Source: Nocardia aobensis NBRC 100429 (lineage in GTDB: Bacteria; Actinomycetota; Actinomycetes; Mycobacteriales; Mycobacteriaceae). From it: a DNA stretch of 59,137 nucleotides. Below are positions 1 through 8,128 of the stretch, piece after piece. Position 1 is the first letter of the stretch, and the number at the start of each line of letters is the position of its first letter. Location: contig NZ_BAFQ01000172.1 in the NCBI RefSeq assembly GCF_000308375.1, positions 1-59,137 of the forward strand. Reading direction: 5' to 3'. Under the pieces are notes generated by a model. That model was not told the DNA's origin. It saw only the letters and a list, made by a program, of their open reading frames with translations, and made no database searches. The translations under genes were made by a program, and so were the position numbers.

Positions 1-1020
1 GGGATCCGCAGCGCCCAGGAGATCGACAACGGATTCTTCTCCAAGCTGGCCCTTTTCGCGATGCGCCACCCCGCGCGGGTGATCGTGCCGGTGGTGGCCG
101 GGCTGCTGTTCCTGCTGATCCCGTTCCGCAATATCGAATTCGGCGGCCTGTCGGAGCGGTATCTGGCGGCCGACAACCCGGCCCGCGTGGCGCAGGAGAA
201 GTTCGACACGCTGTTTCCCGAATTCCGCACCGAGCCGGTGAAATTGGTGGTGGTCGGGGCCGATCCGCAGCAGCTGTCCGATATCCGGTTCCAGGCCAAT
301 TTCGCGCCCGGTCTGACGGGCCCGTTCGAGGCGGCGGCGCCGACGACCAACGGCATCAATGTGCTGTCCACCGGTCTGGTGCACAAATCAGATGCCGACG
401 CCGCCATCGCCGCGCTGCGTGCGATTCCGCATCCGCCCGGTGTGCAGGTGATGGTGGCCGGGGTGCCGGCCCTGGAACGCGACGCCATCCACGGCCTCAT
501 CGACGGATTACCGTTGCTGGCAACGATTCTGGCGACCGCGGCGCTGGTGCTGATGTACATCGCCTTCCGCTCGATCGTGCTGGCGTTGAAGGCCGTGATC
601 ATGAGCGCGCTGAGTCTCGGTGCGGCACTGGGCATTCTGACGTGGATTTTCGTCGAGGGCCACGGCGCGGGCCTGCTCGGCTTCACGCCCGGGCCGCTGA
701 TGTTCGCGGTGCTGGTGCTGATCGTGACGGTGCTGTTCGGATTGTCCACCGATTACGAGGTGTTCCTGCAGTCGCGCATGGCCGAGGCCCGCGCCGACGG
801 GGCGCCACCGGCGGAGGCGATCCGCTACGGCATCGCCCACACCGGCGGGGTGATCACCTCGGCGGCGGCGATTCTCATCGTGGTCACCGGCGCGTTCGGA
901 TTCTCGGATCTGGTGCTGATGAAGTACATCGCCTACGGTATGATCGCGGCGCTGATCCTCGATGCCACGGTGATCCGCATGCTGCTGACCCCCGCGGTAC
1001 TGAAACTGGTGTGGCGGTGA
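1..1020 (+). CDS. MMPL family transporter, C-terminal part (5' end outside window)
   Basis: The reading frame is open from base 1, so this is the last 339 residues of a longer inner-membrane exporter of the RND/MMPL family (mycolic-lipid or small-molecule export driven by protons). It shows one membrane segment near residues 26-42, a periplasmic stretch, then a C-terminal bundle of about five helices. The FGLSTDYEVF motif carries the Asp-Tyr pair that serves the proton relay in MmpL3-type proteins. The first in-frame ATG (base 61) lies just before a transmembrane helix in mid-domain and is not the true start. The substrate cannot be inferred from this half. The truncation is only the window edge. 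Confidence 0.9.
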   Translation, partial: GIRSAQEIDNGFFSKLALFAMRHPARVIVPVVAGLLFLLIPFRNIEFGGLSERYLAADNPARVAQEKFDTLFPEFRTEPVKLVVVGADPQQLSDIRFQANFAPGLTGPFEAAAPTTNGINVLSTGLVHKSDADAAIAALRAIPHPPGVQVMVAGVPALERDAIHGLIDGLPLLATILATAALVLMYIAFRSIVLALKAVIMSALSLGAALGILTWIFVEGHGAGLLGFTPGPLMFAVLVLIVTVLFGLSTDYEVFLQSRMAEARADGAPPAEAIRYGIAHTGGVITSAAAILIVVTGAFGFSDLVLMKYIAYGMIAALILDATVIRMLLTPAVLKLVWR

Positions 1021-1139
1021 GCATGCTCGCCGCCCTGCTGCACAAAACTCCTGCCGCGCAGCGTCGTGAGATCGCCGCGAAGAGTTGAGCACTGTTGCTG
1101 CGAGCCCTGCGCAACCCGAGGTGAGAGGGATGCGATGTG

Positions 1140-1568
1140 TCAACGCTCCCGCTGCAGCCGCGCCAGCCGGGTGAGGGCGGGCAGCGCGGCCGCCAGCGCC
1201 CGGCGCTGGGCCGGGCTCAGGTTGCCGATCAGCGGTACCAGGTAGCGGACTCGGTCGTCGTGGCGGCTCTGTCGGATCTGCCGGCCTGCCTCGGTGAGGT
1301 GGACGAGTACGGCTCGCCCGTCGCCGGGGTCGCGGCGGCGCAGCACCAGACCGTCACGTTCCAGGCGCGCGACGAGTTGCGTGATGCCCGGCTGGGTCAT
1401 CTGCTCGGTCTCGGTCAGTTCCGTCAGCCGCATCGGGCCGCGCTGGGCCAGGGTGTCGAGCACCGACAGCGTGGTGAACGACAGTTTCTCCCGGACCGGG
1501 ATGCGGATGTAGACGCGGTTGAAGTCCTCGATCACCGCGGCGAATCCGTCCACGTCGATGTCGTCCAC
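1140..1568 (-). CDS. MarR family transcriptional regulator
   Basis: A 142-residue winged-helix protein of typical MarR length. The recognition region reads LTELTETEQMTQPGITQLVARLERDGLV and is followed by the wing RRRDPGDGRAVLVHLTEAG. It is transcribed divergently from the epoxide hydrolase, 85 bp away, so it most likely represses that gene and itself in response to a small ligand (inference). The GTG at 1568 has no Shine-Dalgarno sequence. On its strand a TATAGT hexamer (1576-1581) lies 7 nt upstream, which fits a leaderless transcript starting at the GTG. Dyads between the two genes are the likely operator. Confidence 0.88.
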   Translation of the reverse strand: MDDIDVDGFAAVIEDFNRVYIRIPVREKLSFTTLSVLDTLAQRGPMRLTELTETEQMTQPGITQLVARLERDGLVLRRRDPGDGRAVLVHLTEAGRQIRQSRHDDRVRYLVPLIGNLSPAQRRALAAALPALTRLARLQRER

Positions 1569-1575
1569 ACGGTCA

Positions 1576-1616
1576 ACTATATCCGGAACTTATACAAGTT
1601 GCTTAAATAAGCTGCT
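1576..1616. promoter_or_regulatory. Divergent promoter/operator between marR-type gene and epoxide hydrolase
   Basis: Two overlapping dyads lie in this AT-rich stretch. AACTT-N4-AAGTT spans 1587-1600. AGTTGCTTA-N2-TAAGCTGCT spans 1597-1616, with 7 of 9 arm pairs matching and a perfect GCTTA/TAAGC core. The minus-strand -10 candidate for the regulator is at 1576-1581. MarR dimers bind dyads of about this size, so this is the probable autoregulatory site. Confidence 0.55.
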
Positions 1617-1653
1617 TATGCAATTGTGGCGACCACACGGCGCAGGAGGTCAC

Positions 1654-2895
1654 ATGAGCGATACCACCCACGATGCCCGACCGTTCCCCTTGACTCCCAC
1701 GACGATTCACGTCCCCGACAGTGCGCTCGCCGACCTGCGGCAGCGCCTGGAACTGACCCGTCTGCCCGACGACACCGGCAACGAGGACGGGTACTACGGC
1801 GTGCCCGGCAGTTATCTGCGGGAGCTCGTCGACTATTGGCGCAGCGGATACGACTGGCGCGCAGCCGAAGCCGAGATCAACACCTTCCAGCACTACCGGG
1901 TCGACATCGACGGGGTGCCGATTCACTTCATGCGCAAGCCCGGCATCGGACCGAATCCGACGCCGCTGATCCTGACGCACGGCTGGCCCTGGACGTTCTG
2001 GCACTGGTCCAAGGTCGCCGGCCCGCTGGCCGATCCGGGTGCGCACGGCGGCGACCCGGGCGAGGCGTTCGACGTGATCGTGCCGTCGTTTCCCGGCTTC
2101 GGATTCTCCAGTCCGCTGGCCGACCGCCCGGATCTGAACTTCTGGAAGGTCGCCGACCTCTGGCACACGCTGATGACCGAGGTGCTGGGCCATGAGAAAT
2201 ACGCCGCCGCGGGCTGCGACGTGGGCGCGCTGGTCACCGCGCAGCTCGGTCACAAATACGCCGACGAGTTGTATGCCATCCACATCGGGTCCGGGCTGAA
2301 ACTGACCCTGTTCAACGGCGATCGCGCCTGGGACTTCAGTGGCGGACGGCCGATTCCCGACGACCTGCCCGCCGAGGTGCACGCGCGTTTCGTGGAGCTG
2401 GACAGGCGTTTCGCTGTCCACCTGGCCGCACACCTGCTCGCCCCCAGCACCCTCGCTCACGCTCTGTCGGATTCCCCGGCGGGCATGCTGGCCTGGATCC
2501 TCGAACGCTGGAGCAAGTGGAGCGACAGCGGCGGTGATGTCGAAACCGTGTTCAGCAGAGACGATCTGCTCACCCACGCGACGATCTACTGGGTCACCAA
2601 CACCATCGGTACGTCGATCCGCCTCTACGCCAACAACAATCGCTACCCCTGGACGCCGTCGCACGACCGCCTTCCGGTCGTCGAGGCACCCACCGGCATC
2701 ACCTTCGTCGGCTACGAGAACCCACCCGGCGTCGACACCGAGAGCCGCGTGGAGAACTTCCGCACCGGCGACCGCGCCCGGTGGTACAACCACGTCAACC
2801 TCACCGTCCACGACCGCGGCGGCCACTTCATCCCGTGGGAGATCCCGGATCTGTGGATCGACGATCTGCGCCGCACGTTCCGCGGGCGGCGCTGA
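1654..2895 (+). CDS. Epoxide hydrolase family protein (alpha/beta fold, EHN domain)
   Basis: A 413-residue protein like microsomal-type bacterial epoxide hydrolases, which open epoxides to diols through a covalent ester on Asp. The N-terminal EHN-type segment (about residues 10-115) precedes the alpha/beta core. HGWP at 109-112 is the oxyanion-hole motif, GCDVG centres on nucleophile Asp189, and GGHFIPWE supplies catalytic His391. The ATG at 1654 is preceded by GCAGGAGGTCAC, an excellent ribosome site. An open frame extends further upstream but runs through the operator region and is rejected. The neighbouring divergent MarR gene suggests substrate-induced expression. The substrate is not predictable. 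Confidence 0.9.
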   Translation: MSDTTHDARPFPLTPTTIHVPDSALADLRQRLELTRLPDDTGNEDGYYGVPGSYLRELVDYWRSGYDWRAAEAEINTFQHYRVDIDGVPIHFMRKPGIGPNPTPLILTHGWPWTFWHWSKVAGPLADPGAHGGDPGEAFDVIVPSFPGFGFSSPLADRPDLNFWKVADLWHTLMTEVLGHEKYAAAGCDVGALVTAQLGHKYADELYAIHIGSGLKLTLFNGDRAWDFSGGRPIPDDLPAEVHARFVELDRRFAVHLAAHLLAPSTLAHALSDSPAGMLAWILERWSKWSDSGGDVETVFSRDDLLTHATIYWVTNTIGTSIRLYANNNRYPWTPSHDRLPVVEAPTGITFVGYENPPGVDTESRVENFRTGDRARWYNHVNLTVHDRGGHFIPWEIPDLWIDDLRRTFRGRR

Positions 2896-2922
2896 CCGGC
2901 ATCGGGCGGTCGGGCCGGCCGG

Positions 2923-3816
2923 TCACCGCGGCGGGGGAGCGAACCCGGCAGGCCATGCGGTGCCGTCGTCGTATGTCACGCCCGTCAGGTCGGCGCCGGT
3001 GAGCAGTGCGCCGGTCAGTTTCGCGCCGGCGAGGTTCGCATCGTTGAGCTTGGTGCCGGTCAGGTGCACGCCGGTCAGATTCGCGCCCGTGAGGTGCGCG
3101 CCGGTGAGATCCGCCCGGTGCAAATCGGTGCCGGTGAGGTCGTCGTTGCCGAGATTCGCGGCGGTGAGGTCGGCGAAGGCCAGGCGTGTACCGCTGAGCT
3201 TCGCGCCGGTGAGGTCCACCTTGCCGAGCTTCGCGCCGATCAGGCGCACGCCGGTGAGATCGGCACCCGCGAGCCGGGCGCTGTCCAGAGTCGCGCCGTT
3301 CAGACACGTGCGGCTCAGATCGACCCGGTGGTCACCGTCCCGAGCCGCGTCCCGGCGGCCGATGACGGTGAGCGCGGTCTGGATGTCGGCGGGCGGCTCG
3401 ACCGCAGAATCCGGCCGCGCTTCGGAGTCGTCGCATGCCGCTGCGCCCATCTGGGTGCGCACGAACGCCTCGAGCACGGAGAACACCGTCGGATGGTCTG
3501 CTGTCGAATCCTTCGCGAGCCGCTCCAGCAGATAGATGCCCGAGATCCGGACGTTGATCTTGTCGGAAGCCAATTGCTCCGCGGCCAGCCGGAAACGGTC
3601 GGTCACCGCGACCTGCTCGGACAGTGCGTACTGATTGTTCGTCGCGCGCAGCGATTGAGCGGTGAACCACAAGGCGACGGCGGCGGTGAGTGTGGCGCCG
3701 AGCGTACCGACGGCGGTCGCCATCGCCGCCACCTTCGGCCAGCCGGACCAATGCAGCATCCGCCGCGGCCATGACCGCGATCCGGAGGGCTTCCCAGGCG
3801 ACTTCGGCGCCGTCAT
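2923..3816 (-). CDS. Membrane-anchored pentapeptide-repeat protein
   Basis: A 297-residue protein. A basic N-terminus is followed by one transmembrane helix at about residues 29-55, a linker with an ISGIYLLERLAKDS segment near 91-105, and about 23 pentapeptide units (residues 165-281) of the A(D/N)LxG type, such as GADLTGVRLIGAKL. Such repeats fold into a right-handed beta-helix. The architecture of helix, ISGIYLLE segment and C-terminal pentapeptides is common in actinobacteria and has no assigned function. It should not be equated with gyrase-protecting Qnr/MfpA, which lack the membrane anchor. The DNA of the repeat area is itself a degenerate 15-bp repeat array. Confidence 0.85.
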   Translation of the reverse strand: MTAPKSPGKPSGSRSWPRRMLHWSGWPKVAAMATAVGTLGATLTAAVALWFTAQSLRATNNQYALSEQVAVTDRFRLAAEQLASDKINVRISGIYLLERLAKDSTADHPTVFSVLEAFVRTQMGAAACDDSEARPDSAVEPPADIQTALTVIGRRDAARDGDHRVDLSRTCLNGATLDSARLAGADLTGVRLIGAKLGKVDLTGAKLSGTRLAFADLTAANLGNDDLTGTDLHRADLTGAHLTGANLTGVHLTGTKLNDANLAGAKLTGALLTGADLTGVTYDDGTAWPAGFAPPPR

Positions 3817-3917
3817 CGCACATCTCCCCTCTCGGAGGCGGCGTGGAAAGTCGGCCTGCGAACCCCGCCTCCATCAGCCACTGTAAGCCGAAACTGCTCG
3901 GCACCAACCGATTTCAG

Positions 3918-3974
3918 GCGAACGGTCAGACCGGTACGGTCATTCGCTCGACCGGGGTCGTCACGACCGTTCGC
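3918..3974. repeat. Perfect 10-bp inverted repeat in the divergent gap
   Basis: GCGAACGGTC at 3918-3927 pairs perfectly with GACCGTTCGC at 3965-3974, with 37 bases between. It lies in the 269-bp gap between the leftward pentapeptide gene and the rightward reductase gene. It could be a pair of regulator half-sites or an RNA hairpin. No regulator gene lies beside it. The rest of the gap shows nothing recognisable. Confidence 0.4.
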
Positions 3975-4085
3975 TCCGCGCTCTCGCGCCGGCGCACCGA
4001 TTCCTTTTCACAGCGCCCGAGGTCTACATGGTCGGCGGCACCGAACCGGTGGGCCGCAACGAGCCGAGGAAGAGAGTTGAGTGCC

Positions 4086-5078
4086 GTGACCGTTCCCGCG
4101 ACCATGCGGGCCCTGCAGCAGACATCGCTGCTGGGGCCGCAGGACATTCGTTTGATCACCGACGCGCCGGTGCCCCACCCCGGCCCGGGCGAGATCCTGA
4201 TCCGCGTGACCGCGGCCGGGGTCAACTTCGCCGACATCTCGCGCAGTCACGGCACGTTCGGCGGCGGCCCGCGGCCGCCGTACCTGGCGGGGTTCGAAGC
4301 CGCCGGCGAGGTCGTGGCGGTGGGCGAGGGTGTGACCGAACCCCGGCCGGGAGCGCACGTGGCGGGGGTGGGAGACGGAGCCTTCGCCGAATACCTGGTC
4401 CTGCCGGCGGTCGCGGCCGTCCCGGTGCCGGAGGGCTGGACACCCGAACAAACCCTGGGCCTGACCGTCAACCACCCGACCGCGCTCGCCGCGCTGAAAC
4501 CGCTGGGTCGCCTTGTAGCCGGTGAAACCGTGCTGATCCAGGCCGCGGCGGGGGCGACCGGACAGGCCGCGGTGACCCTGGCCAAGCACTACGGGGCGAC
4601 GGTCATCGCCGCCGCCGCACCGGGCAAACATGACATCGTGCGCGGGCTCGGCGCCGACCATGTCGTGGACTCGCGCGGTGCGAGCCCGGCCGCCGAGGTG
4701 CGGGAGCTGACCGGCGGCACCGGCGTCGATCTGGTGCTCGAATCCGCAGGCGGCCCCGGCTTCACGGACAGCCTGGCCGCGGCCCAACGGGTCACCGGCC
4801 GGGTGGTCGAATTCGGCGCGGCCGGAGGCGATGCCGCGATCAGCAACTGGCAGCTGATCTACGAACACCAGATCCAGCTCATCGGCCTCAATATCGGCGT
4901 GCTGATCCAGGCGGCGCCGGAAATCTTCGGCTCCGTCATGGCGGAGTTGTCCGACCTCGTCGCCGCCGGTGTGATCGCACCCGCCCAGCCCACGGTCTAC
5001 GACTTGACCGACGGCCCGAAGGTGCTGGCCGAACTGGAGAACCGCACGACCATCGGCAAACTGGCACTGCGGCCGTGA
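4086..5078 (+). CDS. Zinc-independent quinone oxidoreductase (MDR superfamily)
   Basis: A 330-residue medium-chain dehydrogenase/reductase of the NADPH:quinone reductase type. The GroES-like N-terminal domain (about 10-120) contains AAGVNFADI and lacks the Cys/His ligands of zinc alcohol dehydrogenases. The Rossmann part has the NADPH-binding AAAGATGQAAV at about 153-163. It probably reduces quinones or activated enones with NADPH in the cytosol. The GTG at 4086 has GAGGAAGAGA ten bases upstream; ATG 4104 is an alternative. The stop overlaps the region just before the ECF sigma gene, so the two are probably co-transcribed. Confidence 0.87.
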   Translation: MTVPATMRALQQTSLLGPQDIRLITDAPVPHPGPGEILIRVTAAGVNFADISRSHGTFGGGPRPPYLAGFEAAGEVVAVGEGVTEPRPGAHVAGVGDGAFAEYLVLPAVAAVPVPEGWTPEQTLGLTVNHPTALAALKPLGRLVAGETVLIQAAAGATGQAAVTLAKHYGATVIAAAAPGKHDIVRGLGADHVVDSRGASPAAEVRELTGGTGVDLVLESAGGPGFTDSLAAAQRVTGRVVEFGAAGGDAAISNWQLIYEHQIQLIGLNIGVLIQAAPEIFGSVMAELSDLVAAGVIAPAQPTVYDLTDGPKVLAELENRTTIGKLALRP

Positions 5079-5101
5079 CCACGACTCCTACACTCGGCGA
5101 T

Positions 5102-6094
5102 ATGACGGCGCAGCCACGGGCGGCGGACCGGGACCGATTCGCCGCCGACACCGAGCGCTACCGCCGGGAGTTGCTGGCGCACTGCTACCGCACGGCCGGT
5201 TCGGCACAGGATGCCGAGGATCTGGTGCAGGAAACGTACCTTCGGGCCTGGCGTTCCTACGCCGGATTCGAGGGCCGGGCGTCGATGCGGTCGTGGCTGT
5301 ACACGATCGCCACCAACGTCTGCCTCACCGCGCGCACATCGCGCCGCACGCGGGTCCTGCCCTCGGGTCTCAACGGCCCGGACGGTGATATCGGTCGGCC
5401 ACCGAGAGACATTGCGGCAGGGGAGTTTTCGTGGCTGGAACCGTTGCCGGACGGCTGGGTCGCGGCGGACACCGGCGATCCGGCGGCGGTTGTGGTCGCG
5501 CGCGAATCGCTGCGCCTGGCGCTGGTCGCGAGCCTGCAGCACCTGCCCGCCCGCCAGCGCGCCATCCTCCTGCTGCGCGAGGTGCTGGCCTTCTCCGCGG
5601 CCGAGACCGCGGAGATTCTCGGCACCACCACCGCGGCGGTGAAGAGCGGCCTGCAGCGCGCCCGCGCCCGCCTCGACGAACTGGAACCCGCCCCCGAGGC
5701 ACTCCTGGAACCGACCGACCGGCGCGCGCGAGCGCTGCTCGACGGCTACATCGCGGCCTTCGAGCGATCCGATGCCGCCCTGCTGGAACAGGTGCTGCGC
5801 ACCGACGCCACCCTGGAGGCGACCCCGTTCCGCGACTGGCAGGCCGGACGTGAACACTGCATCCGCGTGCTCGACACCTACGTGCTGGGTGTGCCCGGCG
5901 AGTGGCGGATGGCCGCCACCACCGCCAACGGCCAGCCCGCCGCCGTCGTCTACCACCGCTGCGCGGACGGAGTGCTGCGCGCGGACGGGATCGTGGTGCT
6001 GGCGGCGACCGCCGCCGGGGTGTCGCGCGTGGTGAAGTTCCACGATCCGGCCTTGGTCGCACTGTTCGGCCACCCGGATTCGATCGCGGGCTGA
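5102..6094 (+). CDS. ECF-type sigma factor with C-terminal SnoaL-like domain (SigG/SigX5-like)
   Basis: A 330-residue sigma-70 family protein. Region 2 is seen in LLAHCYRTAGSAQDAEDLVQETYLRAWRS and region 4 in HLPARQRAILLLREVLAFSAAETAEILGTTTAAVKSGLQRARARL. A tail of about 130 residues (GYIAAFERSDAALLEQVLRTDATLEA...) resembles SnoaL/NTF2-like folds. Such fused tails replace a separate anti-sigma factor in related ECF groups (family knowledge). No Shine-Dalgarno precedes either candidate start. TACACT (5089-5094) sits 7 nt before ATG 5102, which favours a leaderless start there. GTG 5075 overlapping the upstream stop is the alternative. The target promoters are unknown. Confidence 0.85.
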   Translation: MTAQPRAADRDRFAADTERYRRELLAHCYRTAGSAQDAEDLVQETYLRAWRSYAGFEGRASMRSWLYTIATNVCLTARTSRRTRVLPSGLNGPDGDIGRPPRDIAAGEFSWLEPLPDGWVAADTGDPAAVVVARESLRLALVASLQHLPARQRAILLLREVLAFSAAETAEILGTTTAAVKSGLQRARARLDELEPAPEALLEPTDRRARALLDGYIAAFERSDAALLEQVLRTDATLEATPFRDWQAGREHCIRVLDTYVLGVPGEWRMAATTANGQPAAVVYHRCADGVLRADGIVVLAATAAGVSRVVKFHDPALVALFGHPDSIAG

Positions 6095-6101
6095 GCCGAG
6101 G

Positions 6102-6959
6102 TCAGCGGCGCACGGGCAGGATCAGCTGGGCGCCGGTGACGGGGTGGTCGATGACCTCGACGGGATGGCGGTAGACGGTGGTCAGCAGGTCGGTGGTGAG
6201 AATGTCGCGAGGGTGGCCGACCGCGGCCAGGCGGCCGCCGTCGAGCACGGCGACGCGGTCGGCGTAGGCGGCGGCCAGACCGAGATCGTGCAGCACGACC
6301 ACCACGGCCGCCCCCTCGGCGGCACGAGCCGCGGCCAGGCGCAGCACCTGTTCCTGATGGCCGAGATCCAATGCGGCCGTGGGCTCGTCGAGCAGCAACG
6401 TCTCGGTGTCCTGCGCCAGCACCCGGGCCAGCGCCGCGCGGGCGCGCTCGCCGCCGGAGAGCGCGGGGAAGGGCCGCGCGGCGAGATGTTCGATATCGGT
6501 GGCGGCCAGCGCGGCTGCGATCGCCTGATCGTCGACGTCCTGGCGCGGGGTGCGAGCCCAGGGGGAGCGGCCCATGGCGACGACCTCGCGGACCGTGAAC
6601 GGGAAGCCGACGGTGTGGTTCTGCGGCAGCACCGCGCGTCGGCGCGCCATGTCGGTGGGTGTCCAGTCGGCGACCGGCCGGCCGTCGAGTTCGACTGTGC
6701 CGCTTGCCGGTTCGAGTTCGCCCGACAGCGCGCCCAGCAGCGTCGACTTGCCCGCCCCGTTGGGACCCACCAGGGCCAGGATCTGTCCGGCGACGACGTC
6801 GATGTCGACCGATTCGAGCACCGGTCGCCCGCCGCGTGCGATATCGATACCGCGTGCCCGCAGGGTGACCGCGCCGCGGGGCGTCGGCTGCGGGATGCCG
6901 TGTGCGGGACGAAGTGTGCGGATCAGCGCGCGCATCCGTGCGGTGCCCGTGCCGCTCAT
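6102..6959 (-). CDS. hmuV: Haem ABC transporter ATP-binding protein
   Basis: A 285-residue ATPase of the FecE/BtuD class that powers haem or iron-chelate import. It has Walker A GPNGAGKST, Q-loop LPQN, signature ALSGGERARAALARVLAQ, Walker B TLLLDEPTAAL and switch His in VVVLHDLG. The start ATG (6959) overlaps the stop of the permease gene as ATGA, so translation is coupled. It is the last gene of hmuT-hmuU-hmuV. A much longer open frame upstream is a shadow of the permease. Haem rather than ferrisiderophore is preferred because all three proteins look like HmuTUV. Confidence 0.92.
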   Translation of the reverse strand: MSGTGTARMRALIRTLRPAHGIPQPTPRGAVTLRARGIDIARGGRPVLESVDIDVVAGQILALVGPNGAGKSTLLGALSGELEPASGTVELDGRPVADWTPTDMARRRAVLPQNHTVGFPFTVREVVAMGRSPWARTPRQDVDDQAIAAALAATDIEHLAARPFPALSGGERARAALARVLAQDTETLLLDEPTAALDLGHQEQVLRLAAARAAEGAAVVVVLHDLGLAAAYADRVAVLDGGRLAAVGHPRDILTTDLLTTVYRHPVEVIDHPVTGAQLILPVRR

Positions 6960-8128
6960 GCCCAGCCTCCCGATCGGGCGCGGGTGCGCCGCAACAGCCA
7001 GAAGAAGAACGGCCCGCCGACCAGCGAGGTCAGCATGCCCAGCGGGAGATCGGCGTTGTGGACCAGGGTCCGGGCGCCGATGTCGGCGGCCAGCAGCACC
7101 ACCGCACCGAGAATCGCCGACAGCGGGATCAGCACCCGGTGCGCGGGACCGACGAGCATGCGCACCACGTGCGGAACGATCAATCCGACGAACAGGATGA
7201 TGCCGGTGAAGGCCACCCCGGCGGTGGCCAGGATCGCGACGACGACGATCACGTTGCGCCGCAAGCGTTCCACGTCGACACCGAGGTGGCGCGCCGCCGA
7301 TTCCCCGAGGGCGAGCAGATCCAGGCGCGGAGCCATCACGACCGCCGCCGCCACGCCCACCGCCGCCAGCGGCGCCACCACGGCCACCGCCTGCCAGGTG
7401 GCGCCGTTCAGGCTGCCCATCTGCCAGAACACGATCTGATCGCGGGCGGCGGGGGAGGCGGTGAACAGCAGAAACGACATCAGACCGCCGGCGAAGGCGT
7501 TGACCGCGACACCGGTCAGCACCAGCGTCACCGTTTCGGTGCGCCCGCCCGAGCGCGACAGCAGATATACGGCGAGGGTGGTCCCGAGGCCGGCGACGAA
7601 GGCGCCACCGGCGACCGACCAGGCCGCCGCGAACGCGCCGCCGACCACGATCACCACGCCCGCGCCGACGGCCGCGCCCGCGGACACACCGATCACGCCG
7701 GGTTCGGCGAGGGGATTGGCGAACACACCCTGCAGCAGCGCACCGGCGGTCGCCAACGCCGCACCGACCAGCATCGCCAGCACCACGCGCGGGAACCGCA
7801 CCTGCCACAGCGTGACCTCACCGGCGGGGTGGTGCGGCATCGGCCCCCAGTCCAGCCCGATCCGGTGCAGCACGCTACCGGCCACCTCCAGCGGGGTCGT
7901 GGGAACCTGTCCGACAGCGGCCGAGATCAGCGCCAGGATCACCAGTAAGGCGATCGATACCGCGAAGACGACGGTGATGCGGGACCAGCGACGCGGTGTG
8001 CGCGGGCCGACGACGGCTTCCCCGGCCGCGCGGGCGTCGGGGACCGGGTCCGGAGGCGCCGGAATCAGCGCCGCAGGACGAAGATCGGAATCGGCGGACT
8101 CCTCGCCGGGTGAATCGCCGGGGGTCAT
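6956..8128 (-). CDS. hmuU: Haem ABC transporter permease (FecCD family)
   Basis: A 390-residue integral membrane protein with about ten hydrophobic helices and typical FecCD/BtuC motifs, including LATAGALLQGVFANPLAEPGVIGVS and FTGIILFVGLIVPHVVRMLVGP. It forms the membrane channel that accepts substrate from the lipoprotein HmuT and is driven by HmuV. An extra polar N-terminal tail of about 50 residues precedes the first helix. The start ATG 8128 overlaps the hmuT stop (ATGA), showing tight operon organisation. The proposed iron box in front of hmuT should control it. Confidence 0.92.
   Translation of the reverse strand: MTPGDSPGEESADSDLRPAALIPAPPDPVPDARAAGEAVVGPRTPRRWSRITVVFAVSIALLVILALISAAVGQVPTTPLEVAGSVLHRIGLDWGPMPHHPAGEVTLWQVRFPRVVLAMLVGAALATAGALLQGVFANPLAEPGVIGVSAGAAVGAGVVIVVGGAFAAAWSVAGGAFVAGLGTTLAVYLLSRSGGRTETVTLVLTGVAVNAFAGGLMSFLLFTASPAARDQIVFWQMGSLNGATWQAVAVVAPLAAVGVAAAVVMAPRLDLLALGESAARHLGVDVERLRRNVIVVVAILATAGVAFTGIILFVGLIVPHVVRMLVGPAHRVLIPLSAILGAVVLLAADIGARTLVHNADLPLGMLTSLVGGPFFFWLLRRTRARSGGWA

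Noticed and set aside
1..1020. Truncated MMPL gene as a pseudogene
   Set aside because: The frame is open through base 1; the truncation is the window boundary, not decay.
1023..1088. 22-codon ORF just after the MMPL gene
   Set aside because: It follows the MMPL stop by 2 bp but has no SD of its own, no hydrophobic or conserved pattern, and could easily be chance.
2990..3300. Regular 15-bp repeats resembling a CRISPR or VNTR array
   Set aside because: The repeats are in frame with the pentapeptide motif and are explained by protein structure; there are no uniform spacers.
4285..4300. GGTTCGAA motifs resembling a tRNA T-loop (here and near 52579)
   Set aside because: Both lie inside well-supported coding regions and no acceptor stem or anticodon arm can be drawn around them.
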